Notes under the pieces: generated by a model
What the model was told of the DNA's origin: nothing
Database searches by the model: none
What the model saw: only the letters and a program-made list of their open reading frames with translations
Made by a program: the position numbers and the translations under genes
Shown here: positions 1 to 8,401 of the stretch, one piece after another
Position numbering within the stretch: position 1 is the stretch's first letter
Layout of the letters: each line of letters starts with the position of its first letter
Source: Allobosea lupini
GTDB taxonomy: Bacteria; Pseudomonadota; Alphaproteobacteria; Rhizobiales; Beijerinckiaceae
NCBI RefSeq assembly: GCF_900109525.1
Contig: NZ_FOAN01000004.1
Span: 372,001 to 436,000, forward strand
Direction of reading: 5' to 3'
DNA: 64,000 nucleotides

Positions 1-269
1 TTGAAGTCGACGACCAGCATCGAGACCGGCCCATCGCTCTTGGTCTGCAGCTGGAAGCGGCCTTCGCCCTTGAGCGTGGTACCGAGCATGACGGCGAGCG
101 CCGCGGCCTCGGCGAGGACGCGCGCAACGGGCTCAGGGTAATGATGCCGCGCGAGGATCCGGTCGAGCGAAGGGCCGAGCCTGACGACCCGGCCGCGCAC
201 GTCGAGATCGGGCACGGCGAAGGGCAGCACCCGATCGTCGGGTGCGCCCGCGGGCGAGCCTTCCGCCAT
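1..269 (-). CDS. hslO: Hsp33 redox chaperone, N-terminal part (runs off the window)
   Basis: This is the first 89 codons of a gene that continues beyond position 1. The visible protein starts [20 protein letters not shown] and continues through a DVRGRVVRLGP segment and an EAAALAVMLGTTLKGEGRFQ segment, which is the typical start of the Hsp33 N-terminal domain. Hsp33 is a cytosolic holdase that oxidative stress activates through a C-terminal zinc-cysteine centre; that part lies outside the window. The ATG overlaps the argF stop codon (ATGA), so hslO is translationally coupled to argF. The argD-argF-hslO order is common in Hyphomicrobiales. The family call rests on the N-terminal domain only. 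Confidence 0.85.
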   Translation of the reverse strand, partial: MAEGSPAGAPDDRVLPFAVPDLDVRGRVVRLGPSLDRILARHHYPEPVARVLAEAAALAVMLGTTLKGEGRFQLQTKSDGPVSMLVVDF

Positions 270-1198
270 CAGGCCGCCACTCCGCCGAAGCACCAGGCCA
301 AGATGCCCTTCTGGGCATGCAGCCGGTTCTCGGCCTCGTCGAAGACAGCCGATTGCGGGCCGTCCATGACCTGGTCGGTCACTTCCTCGCCGCGCGAGGC
401 CGGCAGGCAATGCATGAAGATCGCATCCTTCTCGGCGCGGCCGAGCAGGCGCTCATCGACCTGGTAGGGCCGCAGCAGGTTGTGGCGCGTGCCTTCCTGG
501 TCGCCCATCGAGACCCAGCAATCGGTGATGACGCAGTCGGCGCCCTCGACCGCCGCCTCGGGACGATGGGTCAACTGCAGCCTGGCGCCCTGGTCGCGGG
601 CCCAGTCGAGCAGCGCCGGCGGAGGCGCGAGCTCTTCGGGCGTCGCGATGGCGAGCTCGAAATCGAGCCGGCCGGCGGCATGGACCCAGGAGGTCAGGAC
701 GTTGTTGGTGTCGCCGGTCCAGGCGATGCGCTTGCCCTTGATCGAGCCCTTGCGCTCCTCGAAGGTCATGACATCGGCCATGACCTGGCAGGGATGCTGG
801 CGCTTGGTCAGGCCGTTGATCACCGGCACGGTGGCGTATTGCGCCATCTCGACCACGGCGTCGTGGTCGAGCATGCGGATCATGATCGCATCGACATAGC
901 GCGAGAGCACGCGGGCGGTGTCGGCGATGGTCTCGCGCTCGCCGAGCTCGATCTCCTGGCCAGTCACCATCATCGGCGAGCCCCCGAGCTCGCGGATGCC
1001 GACATCGAAGGAGACGCGGGTCCGCAGCGATGGCTGCTCGAAGATCATGGCGATGACCTTGCCTTCGAGCAGGCGGTCGGCCGCGGCCGCGGGCGTGCGC
1101 CGGCGGGCCTTGATGTCCTCGCCGGCCTTGAGGATGGCGCGGAGCTCTCCGGCCGAGAAATCCGAGAGATCGAGAAAGTGACGCGTCGCAGACATCAT
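269..1198 (-). CDS. argF: ornithine carbamoyltransferase
   Basis: The enzyme condenses ornithine with carbamoyl phosphate to give citrulline in cytosolic arginine synthesis. The 309-aa product has the usual family length. It shows the carbamoyl-phosphate motif SLRTR (about residues 57-61, the STRT loop), HPCQ (135-138) and the ornithine-loop motif HCLPA (263-267). The chosen ATG at 1198 is preceded by a GGAG that overlaps the end of argD. A GTG at 1204 and a second ATG at 1195 are alternatives. It lies directly downstream of argD and overlaps hslO, so the three genes are read as one operon. Confidence 0.95.
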   Translation of the reverse strand: MMSATRHFLDLSDFSAGELRAILKAGEDIKARRRTPAAAADRLLEGKVIAMIFEQPSLRTRVSFDVGIRELGGSPMMVTGQEIELGERETIADTARVLSRYVDAIMIRMLDHDAVVEMAQYATVPVINGLTKRQHPCQVMADVMTFEERKGSIKGKRIAWTGDTNNVLTSWVHAAGRLDFELAIATPEELAPPPALLDWARDQGARLQLTHRPEAAVEGADCVITDCWVSMGDQEGTRHNLLRPYQVDERLLGRAEKDAIFMHCLPASRGEEVTDQVMDGPQSAVFDEAENRLHAQKGILAWCFGGVAA

Positions 1199-1200
1199 GC

Positions 1201-2412
1201 TCACTCCGCTGCCGGCCGGGCGAGCTCCGCCTCGACCGCGCCAGCTGCCTTGTCCAGCCGCGCCACCGCCTCGGCCACCTCGCTCTCGCCGATGATCAGC
1301 GGCGGCAGCAGGCGCACGACATTGTCGCCGGCCGCCACCACGAGCAGGCCGGCGGCCCGCGCCTGCGCGACGAAATCGGTGTTCGGGGTCTTGAGCTTGA
1401 GGCCGAGCATCAGCCCCTCGCCGCGGATCTCCTCGATCACCTGGGGATGCTGATCCTTGAGCTGGGCCAGCGACTGGCGCAGGCGCAAGGCCGTCTTCTG
1501 GACATGGTCGAGGAAGCCCTGCGCCAGGATGACGTCGAGCACGGCGTTGCCGACCGCCATGGCGAGCGGATTGCCGCCGAAGGTCGTGCCGTGGGTGCCG
1601 AGCGTCATGCCGGAGGCGGCCTCTTCGGTGGCGAGGCAGGCACCCATCGGGAAGCCACCGCCGATGCCCTTGGCGATCGACATGATGTCGGGAGCGACAC
1701 CGGAATGCTCATAGGCGAAGAACTTGCCGGTGCGGCCGACGCCCGTCTGGATCTCGTCGAAGATCAGCATCAGCCCGTGCTCGTCACAGAGCTCGCGCAG
1801 CTGCTTGAGGACACGCATCGGCACCGAGCGCAGGCCACCTTCGCCCTGGATCGGCTCGATCATGAGCGCGGCGGTCTCCGGGCCGATCGCGGCCTTCAGC
1901 GCCGCCTCGTCGTCGAACGGCACCTGATCGAAGCCATCGACCTTCGGGCCGAAGCCGTCGATGTATTTCTGCTGGCCGCCGGCGGCAATGGTCGCGAGCG
2001 TGCGGCCATGGAAGGCGCCCTCGAAGGTGACGACCCGGAAGCGCTCCGGATGGCCTTTCGCGGCGTGGTACTTGCGCGCCATCTTGATGGCGCACTCGTT
2101 CGCCTCGGCGCCCGAATTGGTGAAGAAGACGCGTTCGGCGAAGGTCGCCTCGCAGAGCCGGCGGGCGAGCTTCTCGCCCTCGGGCATGGTGTAGAGATTG
2201 GAGGTGTGCCAGATCCGCTGCGCCTGGGCGGTCAGCGCCTCGACCAGATGCGGATGGGCGTGCCCCAGCGAATTGACGGCGATGCCGGCGCCGAAATCGA
2301 GATAGCGGGTGCCGTCGGCGGTGATCGCCCAGGCGCCCTCGCCACGCTCGAGCGCGATCGGGGCCCGGGCATAGGTCGGCAGGAGAACGGAAGAAGCGGA
2401 AGCGGTGCTCAT
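1201..2412 (-). CDS. argD: acetylornithine aminotransferase
   Basis: This PLP-dependent class III aminotransferase converts N-acetylglutamate semialdehyde to N-acetylornithine and may also serve the succinyl-diaminopimelate route. The product is 403 aa. The PLP-contact region reads [14 protein letters not shown] (about 98-110), the Asp motif is [11 protein letters not shown] (214-224), and the Schiff-base lysine is K248 in [11 protein letters not shown]. The frame stays open upstream, but the ATG at 2412 has an AAGGA ribosome site at proper spacing and matches the family N-terminus [17 protein letters not shown]. It is the first gene of the argD-argF-hslO operon and is divergent from gcrA. 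Confidence 0.95.
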   Translation of the reverse strand: MSTASASSVLLPTYARAPIALERGEGAWAITADGTRYLDFGAGIAVNSLGHAHPHLVEALTAQAQRIWHTSNLYTMPEGEKLARRLCEATFAERVFFTNSGAEANECAIKMARKYHAAKGHPERFRVVTFEGAFHGRTLATIAAGGQQKYIDGFGPKVDGFDQVPFDDEAALKAAIGPETAALMIEPIQGEGGLRSVPMRVLKQLRELCDEHGLMLIFDEIQTGVGRTGKFFAYEHSGVAPDIMSIAKGIGGGFPMGACLATEEAASGMTLGTHGTTFGGNPLAMAVGNAVLDVILAQGFLDHVQKTALRLRQSLAQLKDQHPQVIEEIRGEGLMLGLKLKTPNTDFVAQARAAGLLVVAAGDNVVRLLPPLIIGESEVAEAVARLDKAAGAVEAELARPAAE

Positions 2413-2686
2413 GGAGCAAAATCCTTGCGGCGAGACGGGAAAATAGCGCGGAATCTCGGGCCGGGAACGGCAGGATGGGACGCAAGGCGGCATGATGCCG
2501 GCACGATGCGACCCGCCGGCGACATTATCGTCGCTGGCCGCTCCCGCCGTCTCGTCGCGCGTCAAGCCGCATCAAAGGAAAATCCCGATCGCTCAAAAAC
2601 ATAAGCGCCGCCCTTGGGGGCGGCTGCGTCGCACGACTATGCAAAACCGGCCCGGCCCTGTCAATTCCGGCTGACTTGGAGCCCGT

Positions 2687-2782
2687 CCCCAACGGCTTCT
2701 CCCGCAAGCCGTCGGGGCAAAACGGTCTCCATTCCAAAAGTGGGAGACGGATTCACCGATCAGGGTATGCCACCCTGATCGG
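2687..2782. repeat. three consecutive inverted repeats upstream of gcrA
   Basis: Repeat 1 has arms ACGGCTT (2692-2698) and AAGCCGT (2706-2712), and extends outward to CCCC/GGGG with one mismatch. Repeat 2 has arms GTCTCC (2725-2730) and GGAGAC (2743-2748). Repeat 3 is a perfect 11-bp inverted repeat, CCGATCAGGGT (2756-2766) and ACCCTGATCGG (2772-2782), around a 5-base loop. None is followed by a T-tract on either strand, so simple terminators are unlikely. The CCATTCCAAAAGTGG part resembles the dispersed palindromic intergenic elements of alphaproteobacteria (inference). Confidence 0.7.
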
Positions 2783-3006
2783 ATCCGGCTCTCGCGGCAG
2801 CGTTGCCGAATAGACTCACTGTCCGGCCGTCTGCGGCGATTGGCTGGGGAAAAGCCGAATTACGATTCGGCGACTCTTGTGGCCGAGTCAGGCCATCTTG
2901 TATGGTCCTCTTCGTCAGATACGACATCTCGTGCGGCGTCTCCTGTATCGTCAGTTCCGGGCGTAACGGCTTCCGTTTTGTGACGGACGCTGCCGGTATC
3001 GGATTC
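2750..3006. promoter_or_regulatory. cluster of six GANTC (CcrM methylation) sites upstream of gcrA
   Basis: GANTC occurs at 2750-2754, 2813-2817, 2864-2868, 2872-2876, 2885-2889 and 3002-3006. A random expectation is roughly one per 256 bp. The middle three are embedded in a hairpin (GCCGAAT 2854-2860, ATTCGGC 2865-2871) and an inverted GACTC/GAGTC pair. In alphaproteobacteria GANTC is the target of the CcrM methyltransferase, and GcrA acts with sigma70 at methylated GANTC promoters. A role in gcrA expression is an inference. Confidence 0.6.
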
Positions 3007-3072
3007 CGCCATGATCTCTCCCTATGCCTCGCCGGCCCGCTGGCGAAGCATGACGAAGACAGGTGCAACCCC

Positions 3073-3621
3073 ATGACCGAAGCCGGAGCCTGGACCGACG
3101 AACGCGTCGAACTGCTCAAGAAGCTCTGGAATGACGGCCTGAGCGCGAGCCAGATCGCCGCCGAGCTCGGCAGCGTCACGCGCAACGCCGTCATCGGGAA
3201 GGTTCACCGTCTCGGCCTGTCCGGCCGGGCCAAGAGCCCCGGTTCGGCCACGCCGCGCCCGCGCAAGCCGGCGGCCCGCCCGCCGAGCCATCCCGCCGGC
3301 CATCAGAACGGTGGCGCCGGGCTGACCCGCGGCAACACCGCGCTGGCACCGCAGTTCGCACCCGAAATCGCGACCGAAGCACAGGTCGAGCGCGCTCCGG
3401 CGCCGGCCGAGGACGTGGTCGTGCCGTTCTCCGAGCGGGTCACGATCATGGATCTGCGCGAGTATATGTGCCGCTGGCCGATGGGCGACCCGACCACGCC
3501 GGAGTTCCGCTTCTGCGGCGGCCGCAGCGCGACCGGCATGCCCTATTGCGCCTATCACGCCCGGATCGCCTACCAGCCGGCGGCCGACAGGCGCCGCGAG
3601 CGCAAGCCCGTCCGCGCCTGA
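3073..3621 (+). CDS. gcrA: GcrA cell-cycle regulator
   Basis: GcrA is an alphaproteobacterial transcription cofactor that binds sigma70-RNA polymerase and activates promoters carrying methylated GANTC. The 182-aa product begins [19 protein letters not shown], followed by a helix-turn-helix segment ([20 protein letters not shown]) and LGLSGRAK, the family signature. The middle is a Pro/Ala/Arg-rich linker. The C-terminal domain holds [21 protein letters not shown] and [12 protein letters not shown]. The frame is open upstream to 2803, but the ATG at 3073 is where similarity to the family starts. The upstream region carries an unusual cluster of GANTC sites, so autoregulation is plausible. A strong terminator follows at 3646. 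Confidence 0.95.
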   Translation: MTEAGAWTDERVELLKKLWNDGLSASQIAAELGSVTRNAVIGKVHRLGLSGRAKSPGSATPRPRKPAARPPSHPAGHQNGGAGLTRGNTALAPQFAPEIATEAQVERAPAPAEDVVVPFSERVTIMDLREYMCRWPMGDPTTPEFRFCGGRSATGMPYCAYHARIAYQPAADRRRERKPVRA

Positions 3622-3645
3622 GGCGGCGTAACCATCCAAAATCGG

Positions 3646-3673
3646 AAAAGCCGGCCCTCGTGGCCGGCTTTTT
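3646..3673 (+). terminator. intrinsic terminator after gcrA
   Basis: A perfect stem, AAAAGCCGGCC (3646-3656) and GGCCGGCTTTT (3662-3672), surrounds a 5-base loop, with a T-run on the plus strand and an A-run upstream. It ends gcrA transcription 25 bp after the stop codon and could also work on the other strand. Confidence 0.9.
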
Positions 3674-3698
3674 CATGGGAGATCCACGGGAGAGCGCG

Positions 3699-4019
3699 AT
3701 GGCGACCTTCGCGACCTATGCCGCCGCGGCGCTGGCGGAGATCGCCGGCTGCTTCGCCTTCTGGGCCTGGCTCAAGCTCGGCAAGCCGGTCTGGTTGCTG
3801 CTGCCGGGTCTGGTATCGCTCGCGGCTTTCGCCTGGTTGCTGGCCCTGCTCGACAGTCCAGCCGCCGGGCGCACCTTCGCCGCCTATGGCGGCGTCTATA
3901 TCGTGGCGTCGCTGGCCTGGATGGCGCTGGTCGAGAAGGTGCTACCAGGTCGCTACGACCTGGCAGGCGCCGCGCTCTGCCTTGCCGGCGCAGCGGTGAT
4001 CATCGCCGCGCTGCGCTGA
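3699..4019 (+). CDS. YnfA/UPF0060 small membrane protein
   Basis: This 106-aa protein is almost wholly hydrophobic. Four membrane segments can be drawn: [56 protein letters not shown] and [19 protein letters not shown]. The [13 protein letters not shown] and YGGVYIVAS segments and the length match the YnfA family, which is related to small multidrug-type transporters and has no settled substrate. The start at 3699 has a GGGAGA ribosome site. An ATG at 3675 lies immediately after the terminator loop and is less likely. It converges on phoB with a 9-bp gap. Confidence 0.85.
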   Translation: MATFATYAAAALAEIAGCFAFWAWLKLGKPVWLLLPGLVSLAAFAWLLALLDSPAAGRTFAAYGGVYIVASLAWMALVEKVLPGRYDLAGAALCLAGAAVIIAALR

Positions 4020-4028
4020 CAGAAGCGC

Positions 4029-4727
4029 TCAGCTGCGGGCAAACGTCTCGTCGAAGGCGTAGCCGGCGCCGCGCACCGTGCGCAGCGGGTCCTTGGCATT
4101 GGCCGGCGTGATCGCCTTGCGCAGGCGCCCGACATGAACGTCGACGGTGCGTTCGTCGATATAGACGTCGCGGCCCCAGACGGCGTCGAGCAGTTGCGCC
4201 CGGGAATAGACCCGGCCCGGGGCCTGCATCAGGAATTCGAGCAGGCGGAACTCGGTCGGGCCGAGATGCAATTCGGCGCCGGCGCGGCGGACGCGCCGGG
4301 TGGTGCGGTCGAGCTCGAGATCGCCGGCAGCGAGCAGACCGGCGACATGGCCGGGCTTGGCGCGGCGCAGCAGCGCCTGGATGCGGGCGATCAATTCGGG
4401 CAGCGAGAACGGCTTGACGACATAGTCGTCGGCACCGGTGGCAAGGCCGCGGACGCGCTCTGTCTCCTCGCCGCGGGCTGTCAGCATGATGATCGGCACG
4501 CGCTCGGTGTCGCGCCGCGTGCGCAGGCGCCGGCAGAGCTCGATGCCGGAGAGGCCGGGCAGCATCCAGTCGAGCAGGACGAGGTCGGGCGTATGGTCGC
4601 GCAGGTGCAGTTCGGCGTCGTCGCCGCGCGCCACGCTGTCGACCTCGAAGCCCTCGGCCTCGAGATTGTAGCGCAGCAGCAAGGTGAGCGGCTCCTCGTC
4701 CTCGACGATCAGGATGCGTGCGGGCAT
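4029..4727 (-). CDS. phoB: phosphate regulon response regulator PhoB
   Basis: PhoB is the DNA-binding response regulator of the phosphate-starvation response. The 232-aa product has a receiver domain (about 1-120) with acidic residues E9 and D10, phosphoacceptor D53 in LVLLDWMLPG and K105 in YVVKPFSLPEL. An OmpR-type winged-helix domain follows (about 130-230), including LGPTEFRLLEFLMQAPGRVY and the VDVHVGRLRKAI recognition region. It is the last gene of the phoR-pst-phoU-phoB cluster, 28 bp after phoU. The Pho box in front of pstS implies positive autoregulation of the cluster. Confidence 0.96.
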   Translation of the reverse strand: MPARILIVEDEEPLTLLLRYNLEAEGFEVDSVARGDDAELHLRDHTPDLVLLDWMLPGLSGIELCRRLRTRRDTERVPIIMLTARGEETERVRGLATGADDYVVKPFSLPELIARIQALLRRAKPGHVAGLLAAGDLELDRTTRRVRRAGAELHLGPTEFRLLEFLMQAPGRVYSRAQLLDAVWGRDVYIDERTVDVHVGRLRKAITPANAKDPLRTVRGAGYAFDETFARS

Positions 4728-4755
4728 GTCAGCGTCCGTTCAAGCGCCCGCCGGT

Positions 4756-5481
4756 TCAGCCATTGGCCGCCGGCAGGTCGACGAGGATGTTGGTGGTGTC
4801 GAGCTTCGGCCGGGTCTCGTCGATCGACTGGCCGGTGACGAGATAGTGGATGGTCTCGGCGATGTTGGTGGTGTGGTCGCCGATGCGCTCGACGTTCTTG
4901 GCGCAGAACAGCAGATGCGTGCAGAAGGTGATGTTGCGCGGGTCCTCCATCATATAGGTCAGGAGCTCGCGGAACAGCGAGGTGTAGAGCGCGTCGATCT
5001 CGTCGTCGCGGCGCCAGACATCCATCGCCTTCTGCTCGTTGCTGGCGGCATAGGCGTCGAGCACGTCCTTGAGCTGGGCCTGGACCAGGCGGCTCATATG
5101 CTCGAGGCCGACGACGGCGCGATGCGGCGGCGAGAACTGGCCGGAGATCGCGACGGCGCGCTTGGCGATGTTCTTGGCGAGGTCGCCGACGCGCTCGATG
5201 TCGGCGGCGATGCGGATTGCCGAGATCAGCTCGCGCAGGTCGTTCGCCAGCGGCTGGCGGCGAGCGATGGTCAGCACCGCCTTTTCCTCGACCTCGCGCT
5301 GGAGATTGTCGAGGCGCTGGTCGGCACTGATGATCTTCTGGGCGAGCGCGGTGTCGCGGCGCACCAGAGCCACGGTGGAGTCGCCGAGCATGCGCTCGGA
5401 CATGCCGCCCATCTCGGCGAGGCTGCGGCGCAGGCCCTCGAGATCGGCGTCGTAGGAGCGGACGATATGTTGATCCGACAT
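4756..5481 (-). CDS. phoU: phosphate transport regulator PhoU
   Basis: PhoU is a cytosolic protein that links the PstSCAB transporter to PhoR and represses the Pho regulon when phosphate is plentiful. The 241-aa product consists of two PhoU three-helix repeats. The first contains LAEMGGMSERML and IERVGDLAKNIAKR; the second contains FRELLTYMMEDPRNI and NVERIGDHTTNIAE. The E/DxxxD metal-contact pattern appears twice. It sits between pstB (39-bp gap) and phoB, the usual order. Confidence 0.96.
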   Translation of the reverse strand: MSDQHIVRSYDADLEGLRRSLAEMGGMSERMLGDSTVALVRRDTALAQKIISADQRLDNLQREVEEKAVLTIARRQPLANDLRELISAIRIAADIERVGDLAKNIAKRAVAISGQFSPPHRAVVGLEHMSRLVQAQLKDVLDAYAASNEQKAMDVWRRDDEIDALYTSLFRELLTYMMEDPRNITFCTHLLFCAKNVERIGDHTTNIAETIHYLVTGQSIDETRPKLDTTNILVDLPAANG

Positions 5482-5520
5482 CGGGCGTATCCTTCGAGTC
5501 TGGCCGGCGCTTTCAGAACG

Positions 5521-6321
5521 TCAGCCGAAGCGGCCGGTGACGTAGTCCTGCGTCTGCTTCTTGTGCGGGTTCATGAAGATCGTGTTGGTCGCGTCGAACT
5601 CGATCACCTCGCCCAGATACATGAAGGCGGTATACTGCGAGATGCGCGCCGCCTGCTGCATGTTGTGGGTGACGATGACGATGGTGAAGTCGGTCTTGAG
5701 CTGCTCGAGCAGGTCCTCGATCTTGCCGGTCGAGATCGGGTCGAGCGCCGAGGTCGGCTCGTCGAACAGGATGACCTCGGGCTTCTGGGCGATGGTGCGG
5801 GCGATGCACAGGCGCTGCTGCTGGCCGCCCGAAAGGCCCATGCCGGAGCTCTTCAGCTTGTCCTTGACCTCGTCCCAAAGCGCGGCGCGGCGCAAGGCGC
5901 CCTCGACACGGTCATCGAGCTCCGACTTCGGCGGCTTCTCGTAGAGACGGATGCCAAAGGCGACATTGTCGTAGATCGACATCGGGAACGGAGTCGGCTT
6001 CTGGAAAACCATGCCGATGCGCGAGCGCAATTCGTTCACGTCGATGTCGTTCGAGATGATGTTGCGGCCGTCGAGCAGGATCTCGCCGGTCGCCTTCTGC
6101 TCGGGATAGAGCGAGTAGATCCGGTTGAAGATGCGCAGCAGGGTCGACTTGCCGCAGCCCGACGGGCCGATCAGCGCCGTGACGTGCCGGTCGCGGAAGT
6201 CGAGGTTGATGTTCTTCAGCGCCTTGTGCTCGCCGTAGTAGAAATCGAGGTTCTTCACGGCGATGCGGACGGGCGCTTCGGCATCCAGCGTCTGCGGGCT
6301 CAGTTCGAGGGTCGAAAGCAT
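5521..6321 (-). CDS. pstB: phosphate ABC transporter ATP-binding protein PstB
   Basis: PstB is the ATPase of the high-affinity phosphate importer. The product is 266 aa. It has Walker A GPSGCGKS (52-59), a Q-loop region [14 protein letters not shown], the signature [16 protein letters not shown], Walker [13 protein letters not shown] and a switch histidine in [13 protein letters not shown]. Two ATGs are available. The one at 6321 is spaced properly from AAGGA, while the one at 6327 sits too close to it. It lies between pstA and phoU. Confidence 0.96.
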   Translation of the reverse strand: MLSTLELSPQTLDAEAPVRIAVKNLDFYYGEHKALKNINLDFRDRHVTALIGPSGCGKSTLLRIFNRIYSLYPEQKATGEILLDGRNIISNDIDVNELRSRIGMVFQKPTPFPMSIYDNVAFGIRLYEKPPKSELDDRVEGALRRAALWDEVKDKLKSSGMGLSGGQQQRLCIARTIAQKPEVILFDEPTSALDPISTGKIEDLLEQLKTDFTIVIVTHNMQQAARISQYTAFMYLGEVIEFDATNTIFMNPHKKQTQDYVTGRFG

Positions 6322-6349
6322 CTGCATGGTCCTTCCGATCGGACGCTAT

Positions 6350-7240
6350 TCACTTGCCGCCGCGCACGATGCGCCGGGCGATGAGGGAAAGCACGAGGAT
6401 TGAGACGGTGATGATCAGCGATCCCGCCCAAGCGAGCTGCTGCCAGTTCTCGTAAGGGGCCGACGCGAACTGGTAGATCGTCACCGGCAGGTTGGAGACG
6501 CCGCCGAGCAGCGTCGGCGAGAACCAGAAGCTGTTGTTGAGCGCGGTGAAGATCAGCGGCGCGGTCTCGCCGGCGATACGGGCGAGGGCCAGGAGGATGC
6601 CGGTGACCATGCCGGACTTGGCGGCACGCCAGGTGATCGAGGTGATCACGACCGAGGGCGGCGCGCCAAGCGCCGAGCCGGCCTCGCGCAACGGGCCGGG
6701 CACCAGGCGCAGCATGTCCTCGGTGGTGCGCACGATCACCGGGATCGCGATGATGCCGAGCGCGACGCCGCCGGCCCAGCCGGAATAGCCCCCGAGCGGC
6801 TCGACCAGGATGACGTAGACGAACAGGCCGATCAGGATCGACGGCGCCGAGAGCAGGATGTCGTTGATGAAGCGGATCAGGTCGGCGAGCTTCGAGCCTT
6901 TGCCGTATTCGGCCAGATAGGTGCCGGCGAGCACGCCGATCGGCGTCGCCACTGCGATGCCGAGGAAGGTCAGCACCAGCGAGCCGACGATGGCGTTGGC
7001 GAGGCCGCCGCCCTCTGAACCCGGGCCTGGCATGGTCTCGGTGAAGGTCGCGGCGGAGAGCCCGCCAAGGCCCTTCACGACCAGCATGCCGAGGATCCAG
7101 AACAGCACCGAGATCGCAAGCAATGTGAAGCCTGTCGCGATGATCTTCATCGCGCGGTCGGCGACCCGGCGCGACTGGCGTACCCGGCCCCAGGTTGCAG
7201 GGGGCAGCGCGCGAGCGGTTGAGGGCGTGGCGAGGCTCAT
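6350..7240 (-). CDS. pstA: phosphate ABC transporter permease PstA
   Basis: This is one of the two membrane subunits of PstSCAB. The 296-aa product has six hydrophobic segments, starting with [20 protein letters not shown]. The cytoplasmic EAA-type loop is [24 protein letters not shown], ending [14 protein letters not shown], a strong PstA signature. It lies 15 bp after pstC and 28 bp before pstB, so it is read in the same transcript. Confidence 0.95.
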   Translation of the reverse strand: MSLATPSTARALPPATWGRVRQSRRVADRAMKIIATGFTLLAISVLFWILGMLVVKGLGGLSAATFTETMPGPGSEGGGLANAIVGSLVLTFLGIAVATPIGVLAGTYLAEYGKGSKLADLIRFINDILLSAPSILIGLFVYVILVEPLGGYSGWAGGVALGIIAIPVIVRTTEDMLRLVPGPLREAGSALGAPPSVVITSITWRAAKSGMVTGILLALARIAGETAPLIFTALNNSFWFSPTLLGGVSNLPVTIYQFASAPYENWQQLAWAGSLIITVSILVLSLIARRIVRGGK

Positions 7241-7255
7241 GGTCTTTCCGTTCGC

Positions 7256-8227
7256 TCAGAAGGATTTGACCCGCGCGACCAGGATGCGCGCGATCACCAG
7301 GACGACGAAGGTAACGAAGAACAGGATGCAGCCGAGCGCGATCAGCGCATTGAGCTGCAGGCCAATCGCCTCGTTGAACTCGTTGGCGATACGCGAGGCG
7401 ATGGTCGAGCCGGGATCCATGATCGAGGCCGAGAGCCGGTTGGCGTTGCCGACGACGAAGGTAACCGCCATGGTCTCGCCGAGCGCGCGGCCGAGGCCAA
7501 GCATGATCGCGCCGATGATCGAGACACCGGCCTGCGGGACGAGAACATGCCGCACCACCTCCCAGGTCGTGGCGCCGATGCCATAGGCGCTCTCGCGCAG
7601 AACCGAAGGGATCTGGTCGAGCATGTCGCGCACGATCGAGGCGATGAATGGGATGATCATGAACGCCAGGATGATGCCCGCCGACAGGATACCGAGGCCC
7701 GACGGGGAGGCGGCGTAGAGGATCGTGCCGACGATCGGCATGCCCTCGACGATGCGTGAGACCGGCTGCTGCACATAGGCCGCGAACAGCGGCACGAAGA
7801 CGAACAGGCCCCACATGCCATAGATGATCGATGGCACGGCGGCGAGCAGCTCGATCGCGGTCGAGACCGGCCGCTTGAACCAGGGCGGAGCGAGCTGCGT
7901 CAGGAAGACTGCGATGCCAAGCGACAAGGGGACGCCGATCAGCAGTGCGAGAAAGGCTGTCGAGAGCGTACCGACAATGGCTGGCCAGGCGCCGTACTGA
8001 TCGTTCTGCGTGTCCCAGACGCTGGAGGTGATGAAGCCCAGGCCCATCTCGCGAAAGGCCGGCCAGCCGCCGATGATCATCGAAAGCATGATGCCGGCGA
8101 GCAGCACAAGCACGAACAAGGCCGACAGGAGGCTGGCGTTGCGGAAGACGATATCGAAGGTGCCCTTCGGAGTCTTGCGCTGAGCGCCAGCGGCCGGAAG
8201 GCTCATAGGGTCTGTCACGGCTGTCAT
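7256..8227 (-). CDS. pstC: phosphate ABC transporter permease PstC
   Basis: This is the second membrane subunit of the phosphate importer. The 323-aa product has a hydrophobic N-terminal segment (SALFVLVLLAGIMLSMIIGG), a periplasmic part with TSSVWDTQNDQYGAWPAIVG, and the coupling loop LRESAYGIGATTWEVVRHVLVPQA. The segment LGLGRALGETMAVTFVVGN is a PstC hallmark. An internal ATG at 8206 is a possible alternative start. It is separated from pstS by 174 bp containing two strong hairpins. Confidence 0.95.
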   Translation of the reverse strand: MTAVTDPMSLPAAGAQRKTPKGTFDIVFRNASLLSALFVLVLLAGIMLSMIIGGWPAFREMGLGFITSSVWDTQNDQYGAWPAIVGTLSTAFLALLIGVPLSLGIAVFLTQLAPPWFKRPVSTAIELLAAVPSIIYGMWGLFVFVPLFAAYVQQPVSRIVEGMPIVGTILYAASPSGLGILSAGIILAFMIIPFIASIVRDMLDQIPSVLRESAYGIGATTWEVVRHVLVPQAGVSIIGAIMLGLGRALGETMAVTFVVGNANRLSASIMDPGSTIASRIANEFNEAIGLQLNALIALGCILFFVTFVVLVIARILVARVKSF

Positions 8228-8296
8228 CCGTGGAACTCCGGTCTAAGCCAGCAATCGCAGGCAACAAGATTAAGAACGATCGTTTCTCTGGATCGA

Positions 8297-8346
8297 ACCT
8301 TCATCCCGAGCAGCGGACAATGAGCACCGCTGCTCGGGATGAAGGT
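8297..8346. repeat. 20-bp perfect inverted repeat between pstS and pstC
   Basis: The arms are 8297-8316 (ACCTTCATCCCGAGCAGCGG) and 8327-8346, its exact reverse complement, around a 10-base loop. In the pst transcript it would form a very stable hairpin between the binding-protein gene and the permease genes. The CATCCCGAGC core resembles the other dispersed intergenic palindromes of this window. Confidence 0.85.
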
Positions 8347-8355
8347 CGAGTGAGA

Positions 8356-8385
8356 GGCGAAGCGGGGGATGCTCCCCGCTTCGCC
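8356..8385 (-). repeat. 12-bp stem-loop just after pstS (likely attenuator or 3' stabiliser)
   Basis: The arms GGCGAAGCGGGG (8356-8367) and CCCCGCTTCGCC (8374-8385) surround a 6-base loop. The hairpin begins 16 bp beyond the pstS stop codon and has no T-tract. In periplasmic-binding-protein operons such hairpins often protect the upstream message or reduce read-through, giving more binding protein than permease. That role here is inferred. Confidence 0.7.
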
Positions 8386-8401
8386 ATGTCGTTGTAATCG
8401 C

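Larger units (their letters stand above)
2413..3072. other. divergent intergenic region between argD and gcrA
   Basis: This 660-bp stretch has no convincing gene. Near argD a short GC hairpin (GCCGCCC/GGGCGGC, around 2609-2627) is present. Three inverted repeats follow one another between 2687 and 2782. Six GANTC sites lie between 2750 and 3006. The promoters of both the arginine operon and gcrA must be here. Several short open frames exist but lack ribosome sites and recognisable protein character. Confidence 0.7.

Noticed and set aside
2803..3072. A 90-codon N-terminal extension of gcrA
   Set aside because: Family similarity starts at MTEAGAW (3073). The extension would cover the GANTC cluster and hairpins and has no protein character.
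4684..6384. A 566-codon plus-strand open frame opposite phoU and pstB
   Set aside because: phoU and pstB are unmistakable on the minus strand. The antisense product is low-complexity.
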